Positions 8,953 through 18,400 of a stretch of DNA of 64,000 nt are shown piece after piece. The stretch spans positions 62,001 through 126,000 of the forward strand of contig NZ_JPUG01000068.1 in the NCBI RefSeq assembly GCF_000739015.1. Reading direction: 5' to 3'. The stretch comes from Microvirga sp. BSC39 (GTDB taxonomy: Bacteria > Pseudomonadota > Alphaproteobacteria > Rhizobiales > Beijerinckiaceae). Under the pieces are notes generated by a model. The model worked only from the letters and a program-made list of their open reading frames with translations. It made no database searches and had not been told where the DNA came from. The position numbers and the translations under genes are program-made. Every line of letters begins with the position of its first letter. The first letter of the stretch is position 1.

Positions 8953-9621
8953 TCAGGAGTGAGGCTGATGCTGCGGCATGTGGCTGGACATCATGAGGGC
9001 AGCTTCGACGCGATTGCGCACGCGCAGCTTCTGGAGAATGTTCGTCAGATGATGCTTGATGGTCTTCTCACTCAGGTCGAGGGAGTTGCCAATTTCCTTG
9101 TTGCTCCGACCCTGAACGAGAATGGAGAGGATCTGCCGCTCGCGAGGTGTCAGGTGCGGAAGGTTCGGACTGCTGGCTTTCAGCTCGACATAGTGTGCAG
9201 TGCCCGAGCGCATGAGCAGTTTTGCTGCGAGGCTCGGAGATATGAAGCTTTGTCCCTGTCCCAGCACCAGGACCGCCTGAAGCAGCTCGGCCCGGCTGGC
9301 ACCTTTCAGGATGTAACCGCGGACACCCCGCTTCAGGGCGGCATAGACATGTTCCTCCTCGGCAGTGTCGGCCAAAAACAGGATGCCGATTCCAGAGTCC
9401 TGCTGGAGGATTGCCTCGACGGCTTCCATACTCCGGCCGAGAGTGCCGGTGTCGATTACGATGACGTCCGGCATCTGATCCTGCGCAAGCCGAATAGCGT
9501 CCTCGATCAAGGACCCGTGGCCGACGATCTCAATGTCCGCTTGGGAGTTCAGCGCGAGGATCACGCCGTCTCGAAAGAGCGGGTGTTTATCCACCACGCA
9601 GACACGTATACCTTGTTTCAT
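8953..9621 (-). CDS. LuxR/NarL-type response regulator with a degenerate receiver domain
   Basis: This 222-aa protein begins at the ATG at 9621; a longer in-frame extension to 9744 has no family homology. The receiver occupies about 5-125 and a LuxR helix-turn-helix about 155-215 (LTPRERQILSILVQGRSNKE). The phospho-acceptor Asp57 and Lys106 are present. The acidic pair is D11-K12 instead of the usual D-D, and the switch position after beta-strand 4 is Ala84 instead of Thr/Ser, so phosphorylation may be altered. It is a paralogue of the regulator at 9950. It lies between that regulator and the small peroxidase on the same strand, so peroxidase control is the natural guess. Confidence 0.88.
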   Translation of the reverse strand: MKQGIRVCVVDKHPLFRDGVILALNSQADIEIVGHGSLIEDAIRLAQDQMPDVIVIDTGTLGRSMEAVEAILQQDSGIGILFLADTAEEEHVYAALKRGVRGYILKGASRAELLQAVLVLGQGQSFISPSLAAKLLMRSGTAHYVELKASSPNLPHLTPRERQILSILVQGRSNKEIGNSLDLSEKTIKHHLTNILQKLRVRNRVEAALMMSSHMPQHQPHS

Positions 9622-9949
9622 TGGAGCCCCCCAGTTCCAATAGAATATCAAACATGGCGTAGGCGGATATTCATTTGCCGCTTGATGCATCAAAGGAGCA
9701 TCGCCAATAATCCTATGATAATAAATTCTTAAAATACTTAGCAATAACTATAAATCGCGGGAATAGTGTCATACATCCCCCTTCGGAGTTAACTCAAAAG
9801 GGGTATGATCGCGAGAGGGCTGTTCAGGGGTTGTTCGAAGGCGTCGATCAGCAGGGCAGAGAAGCAAGGTGTGTGCATGCTGCAAAACTCGACGAGACCA
9901 GTCAATGTCTCAGTGGAGAGTTCGGTGACCTTCTTTTCGGTGGCGAGGG
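9622..9949. other. Intergenic region between the two response regulators, 328 bp
   Basis: No credible gene is seen. The part nearest 9621 is strikingly AT-rich (about 9705-9760), in contrast to the surrounding GC-rich DNA, and is the likely promoter of the leftward regulator gene. A long dyad lies at 9778-9803 and an outer inverted pair TCATAC/GTATGA at 9769-9774 and 9803-9808. Confidence 0.55.
9778..9803. promoter_or_regulatory. 26-bp dyad around GAGTTAACTC, candidate operator or terminator
   Basis: Centred at 9790/9791: the perfect 10-bp palindrome GAGTTAACTC (9786-9795) is flanked by CCCCTT and AAGGGG, with 11 of 13 positions paired per half. It lies between the regulator stop at 9950 and the AT-rich promoter-like stretch before 9621. 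No T-run follows on either strand, which favours an operator over a terminator. Confidence 0.4.
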
Positions 9950-10609
9950 TTACTGCTTCCTGACGACAGTTCGCTCTGCAGCAATCATAGCTGCTTCCAC
10001 GCGGTTTCGAACGTGGAGCTTCACCATGATGTTCGTCACATAGCCTTTTACAGTCTTCTCGGTCAGTCCCAGTTCGTCACCGATGAGCCTGTTGCTGAGA
10101 CCGCGATGGATCAGCAACAGGATCTGTACTTCCCGTTCTGAGAGTTCGGGAAACTTGCCCGTCGCGTCCCGGGGTTCGCTCTCCTCCGCGCCCCGTGACA
10201 TGATGAGCCGCGCGGCGAAGCTGGGCGACACATAACTCTGACCCCTGCTGACGATCCGGATGGCACTGGCCAGTTCGGAACTGCTCGTTCCTTTCAGCAA
10301 GTAGCCGCGGGCTCCCTTGCGTAGAGCGCTGCGCACCTCGTCCTCGTCATCGACGACCGTCAACATGAGCGTCTTCGTCGACGGGCACCTCAGAGCGATC
10401 TTGGCAACCGCATTGATGCCGCCGCCCGGCATGTTCATGTCCAGAAGGAGCACGTCGGGAGATTGGTCGACAGCGATTTGGTACGCATCGCCCGCGGACT
10501 CGCCTTGAGCAACGATTTCCATGTCGGTTTCGGATTCGAGGGCGAAGATCACCCCATCGCGGTAAAGAGGGTGGTCATCAACGACTCCGACCCGGATCTT
10601 ACGCTGCAT
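9950..10609 (-). CDS. LuxR/NarL-type response regulator
   Basis: This 219-aa protein has a complete receiver: acidic pair D11-D12, phospho-acceptor Asp57 in LLLDMNMPG, Thr84 and Lys106. A C-terminal LuxR helix-turn-helix follows (about 150-210, LSEREVQILLLIHRGLSNRL). The start overlaps the end of the sensor-kinase gene by 11 bp, so the pair is translationally coupled. It should be the direct phosphorylation partner of that kinase. Likely targets are the divergent giant peroxidase promoter region (11988-12412) and the neighbouring regulator gene; this is inferred from position. Confidence 0.93.
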   Translation of the reverse strand: MQRKIRVGVVDDHPLYRDGVIFALESETDMEIVAQGESAGDAYQIAVDQSPDVLLLDMNMPGGGINAVAKIALRCPSTKTLMLTVVDDEDEVRSALRKGARGYLLKGTSSSELASAIRIVSRGQSYVSPSFAARLIMSRGAEESEPRDATGKFPELSEREVQILLLIHRGLSNRLIGDELGLTEKTVKGYVTNIMVKLHVRNRVEAAMIAAERTVVRKQ

Positions 10610-11987
10610 CGCACATCTCCATCTTGAGGGGGAGGGAGGCCCTGACGCATGTTCCCGCGTCCGGTGCGCTCGTTATCATCACGTCCCCACCAATACTCTC
10701 GATCCGATCTCGAAGTCCTGCCAAGCCTAGCCCCGGCTCCCGCGTATCGGTATCGGCGTCACGGATGCCTGGACCTTGATCCGATACCTCGACCGTGATG
10801 TGGATGCCGTCCCACGCGATGTCGATCCGTTGCCCTTGCCCTCCTGCGTGCTTGTAGGCGTTGTTCAAACTTTCCTGGATAAAACGGCATAGGGCAATCT
10901 TTGCAAATTCAGGAGCCTCCTTTGGAAGCTCGGAAACCATGCACTCGATCGTCGTTCCCGTTCTACGCTCATGCGACCGGATCATGAACAGCAGCGCCTC
11001 CTCAAGAGTCATGCTTCGAACCTCGGGGAGGAGCAGTCCCTTGCAGATGTGGCGGATATCGCCAAGGGCATCCGACAGTGCCTTATGAATTCTATGCAGG
11101 TTGTCGCTCTCCTGCGGCGAACTCTTGATCTTGTCGAGGCGAAGAAGTGCGAGGCTGATCAATTGGGCGACGCCGTCATGAAGGTCATAGCCCATTCGGC
11201 GTAGGAGGCGCTCGTTGTCCTCAGTGGCCTTGCGGGCGGCGCGCTCGATACGACCTTTAAGAAGACTGTTTTGACGCAGGAGTTCGGACAATTGGGAGAC
11301 CCTCTCAATCAGCGCCAGGCGCTGCCGGTCTATGATCCGGCCGCTGTGAGCCACGACCACGAAAAGGCAGCCCATCATGTTTAAGGTAATCAGGGCGGTG
11401 GCGAGCCAAATCTGCCACTTCGAAGCGACCAACTCCGAATCCAGAGCACTTACCCGCTCGTGCAACTCGACGACTGCGATGACGGATCCTGTCGCCGGAT
11501 CCCGAACCGGGGCGAAGACCTTGATGATGGGGTTGCTGGCGCTCTCGAACTGCACCTGAACGGCTCCAGACCACGTTTGCGGCGGACCGGAACTCCTTGA
11601 AAATCTCTGCCCAATCAGATGGGAATTGTCGCTATAGGCGACGAGACCATCCTGTCTCCAGATGCTGAGAAACACCACCTCAGTGCGGAGACCGGATTGA
11701 TCAATAGCGCTTTTCAGACTCTGGATGCTCCTTGGTGAGAGCTGTTCGCTTGAGGCGAGCTCCTGAACATGTGGAGCGATGAAGTTGTTGACTGAGAAGA
11801 CTGCCGAGGTCGCCTTGACAGTCGTCACGCTCTTCTCGATCCGCCATGTCACCAAGGTTCCCATGGCGGCCATCCCGATGACCATGACCGCAAAAGCCAT
11901 GATCAGGAATTGCCCGGAGAGAGTTCGCCCACGCGTATTCGTGCCCTCTGGAGCACAATCAAGGCCTCTGTCACTGGAAGCGTACAA
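10599..11987 (-). CDS. NarX/DegS-type sensor histidine kinase
   Basis: This 462-aa membrane kinase has transmembrane segments at about 27-48 and 192-213 enclosing an extracytoplasmic sensor of about 145 residues with a dCACHE/PAS-like look. A coiled linker (about 222-260) leads to a HisKA_3 domain with the phosphorylated His270 in LHDGVAQ and a HATPase_c domain (N-box ESLNNAYKHA, G-box DQGPGI). HisKA_3 kinases pair with NarL/LuxR regulators, matching the overlapping downstream gene. Its 5' end is divergent from the giant peroxidase gene. The sensed signal is unknown; redox or cell-envelope cues would suit the context. Confidence 0.92.
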   Translation of the reverse strand: MYASSDRGLDCAPEGTNTRGRTLSGQFLIMAFAVMVIGMAAMGTLVTWRIEKSVTTVKATSAVFSVNNFIAPHVQELASSEQLSPRSIQSLKSAIDQSGLRTEVVFLSIWRQDGLVAYSDNSHLIGQRFSRSSGPPQTWSGAVQVQFESASNPIIKVFAPVRDPATGSVIAVVELHERVSALDSELVASKWQIWLATALITLNMMGCLFVVVAHSGRIIDRQRLALIERVSQLSELLRQNSLLKGRIERAARKATEDNERLLRRMGYDLHDGVAQLISLALLRLDKIKSSPQESDNLHRIHKALSDALGDIRHICKGLLLPEVRSMTLEEALLFMIRSHERRTGTTIECMVSELPKEAPEFAKIALCRFIQESLNNAYKHAGGQGQRIDIAWDGIHITVEVSDQGPGIRDADTDTREPGLGLAGLRDRIESIGGDVMITSAPDAGTCVRASLPLKMEMCDAA

Positions 11988-12049
11988 AGTGGCGATCCCC
12001 CCGTCCCCGGTCCCGCTTATTAGTGCCAGGATGCAGAGACTTCATCAAA

Positions 12050-12098
12050 GTAGATCCTATCTACCAGACAGGTAAATACTATCCGAAAGAGGTAGATA
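12050..12098. promoter_or_regulatory. Cluster of GTAGAT/GGTA inverted repeats, candidate response-regulator sites
   Basis: Perfect inverted repeat GTAGAT-CCT-ATCTAC (12050-12064) is followed by TACC-AGACA-GGTA (12062-12074). GGTAGATA at 12091-12098 is the exact complement of TATCTACC at 12058-12065. Closely packed TACC/GGTA half-sites resemble the clustered heptamers bound by NarL-type regulators. The link to the neighbouring regulators is inferred. Confidence 0.45.
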
Positions 12099-12133
12099 CG
12101 CCGGGTAAGGCCGCGCCCTTTCCTAGAGGATCG

Positions 12134-12161
12134 ATATATTGTGAAGGATATTTCAATATAT
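12134..12161. promoter_or_regulatory. AT-rich hairpin or dyad in the promoter region
   Basis: ATATATTG (12134-12141) and CAATATAT (12154-12161) are perfect inverted repeats separated by 12 bases. The inner GAA/TTC can also pair. It stands out as AT-rich in GC-rich DNA and may be part of a promoter or a regulator site. Confidence 0.35.
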
Positions 12162-12412
12162 TCATAGGTTTATAGTCTGGTCAAGATCTGTCTGGCCGCC
12201 CTGTGTCCTGAATTCAGGCCCGCAGAAATGCCGGATGTAAGACCATAGTCGGCTTACCGACCGAGGTCTGACAAGATCTCAAGACCACTGTCGGACCTTG
12301 GTACCGGAGTAACTCTTAGGACTTCAGGCCGTGTAGTTAACCGTCCGTAAATCTGACCAGAATGTGTCCAGGTGCCGTCGACATTGCGGCAACAAAACCG
12401 GAGGGGACAACT

Positions 12413-15400
12413 ATGGTTAATCTCGTCAAGCACGATCTCGAGTTCATGCTGAAGCAGATCAAGATCGCCGAAGCGCATTCCAACGGCACGCCGCTTAATC
12501 AGATCAGGCTTGATGAGAACGGCAACGTCATCACCGACCGGGCATTCTATCTGAATACGGCTCCGGCCGACCTTGCTGCACTGCCGCTCGCAATCCCCAG
12601 CCCTCTGTCCCCCTATGGCCTTCGCACCGTGGATGGAAGCTGGAACAACATTGTCGAGGGGCGCAACGAATGGGGTGCCGCAGACGCGGAATTCCTGCGC
12701 ATCACGAAACCCTACTGGCGCAATGAAAACGATGGCGACAGCATCACGTTCGGGCAGGGGTCGACCAGAGCGGTCACTTTCGCGGACGGGAACTATGGGG
12801 AGATGGGTCTTCCATCTGACTCCTCCGGGCTCGGAGGTGGAACGCTCGTCGACGCAGATCCGCGCATCATTTCCAACCTGATCGTCGACCAGACCCTAGA
12901 TAACCCGGCAGCCATCTATGCCGCTTTGACCTATGCCGGAGTTACAGGTGCGGCCATCATGCCGGCGCTGAATGAGATCCGAGCAGCCAAGGCTGCCCTT
13001 GATCTGGCTAAGGCCAACGCTGGATCCGCTGCCGGAGCAATCCCGGCGCTTCAGCAGGCAGTGAGTCAGGCTCTGGCTGACGCAGCCGCCGCCTCGAATG
13101 CCGCACTCGCGGCCCAAGCCAAAGCGCAGGAGGATGCTGCCGCTTATTCGCAGGCAGTCTCCCTAGTGAATGCTGCCCAAGCGGATCTCGACTTTGCAGC
13201 TGCTGCAGTGAAAGCTCTCGCTGATGACGAGATACCAGATCAGGAGCAGCAAGAGGCAATTGACAAGGCAAACGAAGTTTATACGGCCGCCCAAACCTCT
13301 CTCATCGAGAAACAGGATGCCGCGAATACGCTCCGGCTGGCTTCGGAGGCCTCCGGCAGCGCCGCTAGTTCTGCTGGCGTCTTGGTGTCTCAGACTCAAG
13401 GCCTGTTGCTTGCTGCACAGCAAAATCTGACCCAGGCGCAGAATGCAAACACCAGTGCAACTGCGTCGGTTGTCACCGCCGAGAAAGCTTTGGATGACGT
13501 TCTGGCCGTACACGGCGTCGAGGTCGAGAATGGGAGCGTGGTTCTTCCCAATGTTGCGCCGGATGAAGGTCTCTCTGCTCCCTACAACAGCTGGTTCACC
13601 CTCTTCGGCCAGTTCTTCGACCACGGTCTCGATCTGGTCACCAAAGGCGGCAATGGCACGATCTACATCCCGCTGCAGCCGGACGACCCGCTGTACAACC
13701 CGAACAGCCCGCACACCAACTTCATGGTGCTCACCCGCGCGCCGACCGATGCGGTCAACCTGACCACGCCCTGGGTGGATCAGAACCAGACTTATAGCTC
13801 GCATTCCTCCAAGCAGCTGTTCATGCGTGAGTATGAAATGACCGAAGACGGTCCGGTCGCGACGGGCAAAATGCTCTCCGGCGCCCGCGGATTGGCGACC
13901 TGGAAGGAGGTTAAGGATCAAGCGCGTGAAAAGCTCGGCATCGAGCTGACCGACGCCGATGTGACGAACGTTCCGCTCTTCCTCATGGACGAATATGGAA
14001 ACTTCATCCGCGGTCAGAACGGTTTTCCGCAGATCGTGAGGTCCTTCGGTGCCGACGGAAAGCCCGGTGGCGGGGACGACGTCATTGCAGAGGGCAATCC
14101 CGAAGCTCCGATTCCCACAGCCGGCGCCATCCGGACCGGTCATGCCTTCTTGGACGACATCGCCCACGCTGCCGCACCGGTTTTCCTGAACGGTGTGCTT
14201 CAGGCAGATGGCGACACAGCTGTTGGGTATAGCGGCGGCTTCACTGTTCGTGGCACTCAGACTGCATACGACAACGAGATGCTCGACGCGCACTACATCA
14301 CTGGTGACGGCCGCGGCAATGAGAATATCGGTCTTTCGGCTGTCCACCACATCTTCCACTCCGAGCACAACCATGTAGTCGAGCAGGTGAAGGCGAAGGC
14401 ACTGGAGTCCGGAGATCTGGCCTTCCTGAACGAGTGGCTGCGCGAGGATGTGACGGCAATTCCGACCACTTCGGAGGCCATTAACGCTCTGAAATGGGAT
14501 GGAGCCCGCCTGTTCCAGGCCGCACGTTTCACGACTGAGATGCAGTATCAGCATCTCGTATTCGAGGAGTTCGCCCGCAAGATCCAGCCGGATGTCGATG
14601 CCTTTGTGTTCAATGCGTCAATCGACATCAATCCGGGGATCTTCGCTGAGTTCGCTCACGTCGTGTACCGCTTCGGCCACTCGATGCTCCGCGAAACCGT
14701 CGACCTCATTGATAACGACGGCAATTTCACGCCGATGAACCTCTTCGATGCCTTCCTGAACCCGCTGGCATTCGGCGGCAATGGCATCAACCACGACACT
14801 GCTGCCGGCGCGATCGTCCGCGGCATGACCAGCCAAGTCGGTAGCGAGATTGACGAGTTCGTCACGGACGTGCTCCGGAACAAACTCCTTGGCATCCCGC
14901 TTGACCTCGCGGCTCTCAACATCGCTCGTGGTCGGGATACCGGCATACCGCCGCTGAACCAGGCTCGTCGCGAGTTCCAGGTCATAGCAAACGGCGATAC
15001 CCAGCTCGACGCCTATACGGGCTGGACGGACTTCATGCTCAACCTGAAGAACCCGGCTTCGATCGTGAACTTCATCGCGGCCTACGGCACGCATGGAACA
15101 ATCACCAGTGCAACCACTGCCCAGGCGAAGCGCGACGCAGCCATGAAGCTCGTCTTTGGCGATCCAAGCCTTGATGAGGCCGACCGCCAAGCCTTCCTCA
15201 ACGGCACGGGCCAGTATGCGCAGAAGCTTGGTGGCCTTGAGGATGTCGACCTTTGGGTCGGCGGCATGGCCGAGAAGAAGATGGCGTTCGGCGGTATGCT
15301 GGGCTCGACCTTCTCCTTCATCTTCGAGCTTCAGCTCGAGAACCTCCAGAATGCCGACCGCTTCTATTACCTGTCCCGCGTTCAGGGTCTCAACCTGTTG

Positions 15401-18400
15401 AACGAGCTGGAGAATAACTCCTTCGCCAAGATGGTGCTGAACAACACTGATCTTGGAGAACTGGGTTACGCCTTGCCTGGCGATATTTTCTCGGTGCCGG
15501 ACCACGTCCTGTACATGGACAAAGCCATCCAGACCAAATTCGGATACGTGGATCCAAAGCACGACGACCCCTACCTTCAGGCGATTTCTAAGCTCGTGGA
15601 ACGAGTTGACGCCAACAATGACGGTATTGCCGAATACCTCCGGTACAACGGCAATGACCATGTGCTCATCCAGGGCACAGGTGCTTCCGAGAAAATCGTG
15701 GCCGGCGGCGGCGATGACTCGGTATGGGGCATGGGTGGCGACGACACCATCGAAGCAGGATACGGCGTCGACAAGATCCATGGCGGTGAGGGCAACGACA
15801 TCATCACCAATTCCGGCACGGATATCGGTGAGGTCGACATGCTTCACGGCGAAGGTGGCGATGACGTTATCCACGGCGGCAGCGGCCTTGCCCTGGTCTT
15901 CGGCAATGAGGGGCGCGATTACCTGATCGCCGGCCCTGACGGCAAGGAGGTGTTCGGCGGAACCGGCAATGACTTCATCATGGGCGGGGAGGGCGGAGAC
16001 TTCCTCCTCGGCAACGAAGGTGACGACTGGATCGAGGCTGGACCCGGCTTCGACACGACCGCTGGCGACAACTCCGAACTGAACTTCAACTCGACCATTA
16101 TCGGCCACGACGTCATGTTCGCCGGGCAGGACGAGCACGATTTCGACGCCGAGTCCGGCGACGACATCATGGTCCAGGGCGAGAGCGTCATGCGCAACGA
16201 GGGCATGTTCGGCTATGACTGGTCCATCTACAAGGGTAGCAACAAGGCCGCCGATGCCGACCTGTTGACTCCCATCTTCACCACGGACGAGCAGGACATC
16301 CTCCGCAATCGGTTCGACCAAGTTGAGGCCCTTTCAGGCTGGGACAAGAACGATGTGCTAAGAGGCGACAACCGTGGCGATCCGAATGCCGAAGTCGCTC
16401 CCGGCGCCAATGCCGACTCCACCTTCAAGTACAATGAACTGGACGAGGCGGGCATTGCCCGAATTGCAGGCCTGAGCCAAATCGTAACTCCGGACCTGTT
16501 GCACCAGGACAGGTATTGGGCGGACAGCACCGGCGCCGTGAAGAACGTGTTCCACGGTAACATTCTGCTCGGCGGCGGCGGCAGCGACATCCTGCAGGGC
16601 CGAGGCGGAGATGACGTGATCGACGGTGACCGCTGGCTGAACGTTCGCATCAAGATCCTGCACAACGGAGTGGAGTACACAGCCGACAGCATGGGCGGAA
16701 AGGTTTATGCCATCGCCAACTACAAGGATGGGCGGCCTGTTCCTGGTGAGGCCCCGGCCTTCTCCGGAAGAACGCTCAACTCGCTGATGCTCAGCGGCGA
16801 AGTCAAGCCGAGTGCCCTCTCCATCGTTCGCGAGATCGTTAAGGACGACGGAGCTGGGGATACCGACATCGCGATTTATAACGATGTCCGGGCAAACTAT
16901 TCCATTACCAGCAACGCGGACGGTAGCATCACCGTGCGGCACGTCACGGTAACGGAAGGGACCGACCCGCTGACCGGCAGCAACCGTATCTCGGATGGCA
17001 CCGACCGGTTGTCCAACATCGAGGTTCTCCGCTTCGCCGATGGCGATGTGGTTCTTACCCCGCCGGAACTCAAGCTGCGCGCCTTCGACTATCTCGACTA
17101 TCGGGACGACTTCGATGACCGCAGCTGGGGCAATTCGGATGGCGCGACGGCCTGGGGGCCGGATTGGGTCGAATCCAACGACAGCGGTGGCCTGACCACC
17201 GGGCAGATCCAGCTCGATGCGCCGACAGGGTTCTTGAACCTGTTCTCGACCAACCAGTTGCAGTTCGTGGGGTCCAATACAGCCGGTGTCGCCGACGGTG
17301 CCGAAATCACCCGTAGCGTCAATCTCTCGACGGCGGGATCGGTGACGATCAGCTTCGATGCCGATCCCGACGATCTGGATGCGGGCGAGAACGTTCAGTT
17401 CCTCTTTGCAGCCGACGGCATAAACTTCGTGTCGCTGGCGACGATTGGAGGCGATGGAGGAAGCCAGCGCTATACCTTCACTCTGACTGGCCCATTCAGT
17501 GCCGACGCTAAGATCAAGTTCGCTGGGACGAGCATGAATGCGGGCGAGGGGGTTAGTATCGACAACCTTGTCGTACGACCTGCTCTGCCGGATCCGAATC
17601 CGTCCGTGAACCTCGCCACCAGCTTCACTGAAGGAGGTGCACCCATCACCATCGCTGATGGTCCGGGCATCGTAGAGGATAGCGGCGAGATTGCATCGGC
17701 ACGGATCGTCCTGACCAATGCGCAGCTTGGCGATGAGCTCCTCGTCGGCACGCTCCCGGCAGGGATCACTCGAACCATCGTCAGCACCTTGCCGGGGACG
17801 ATCACCGTCACCCTCACAGGTGCGGCGTCAACGGCAGCCTATCAGGATGCCATTCAGGCAGTGTCCTACCGTAGCACTTCCCAGAACCCTGCGGAGGGAC
17901 AGCGCACGATTGCGGTGACGGTCAATGACGGCTTCCTGAACAGCAACGTCGCTACGACGACGATTACTGTCACGGCGGTCAATGACAGGCCGGTAGCGGG
18001 TAACGACTCCGTCATCACAAACCACACGACCGGGCCGATTGTGATACCGAAGTGGGTTCTGCTGGCGAACGACAGCGACGTCGATGGAAACTCCCTCGAC
18101 ATCAACGGAGTGAGCGTTGTCGGAAATACTCTTGTCAGTGCCTCTCTGGCGACCAATCCCGGATCGGTGACGGTGGTCGATCAGGCCAACGGCACGGGTG
18201 GCGTCTTCGACTACACCGTGAACGATGGCACCGGGACTGCGAATGCCACCAACACGGGCCGCGTCACGATCGACCGGGACACGGTCGGAGCGCTCAACGG
18301 CACGAACGGCAATAACATCATCCTGGTGAATAATACCAGCACGACCGTTGAGGCCGCCGGCGGTAACGACACCATCTTCGGCGGTGCTGGCAACGACATC

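Larger units (their letters stand above)
11988..12412. other. Divergent regulatory region between the sensor kinase and the giant peroxidase, 425 bp
   Basis: No gene is seen. It contains a cluster of GTAGAT/GGTA repeats (12050-12098) and an AT-rich hairpin (12134-12161). CAAGATCT occurs twice about 90 bp apart (near 12182 and 12272), the second inside a GGTCT/AGACC dyad. The ribosome site GGAGGGG lies at 12400-12406. The promoters of both divergent genes must lie here. Confidence 0.6.

Noticed and set aside
15680..16120. Regularly repeated short units suggestive of a CRISPR array or tandem repeat
   Set aside because: They are in-frame RTX nonapeptide codons (GGxGxDxxx) within the peroxidase gene, degenerate at the DNA level and without spacers.
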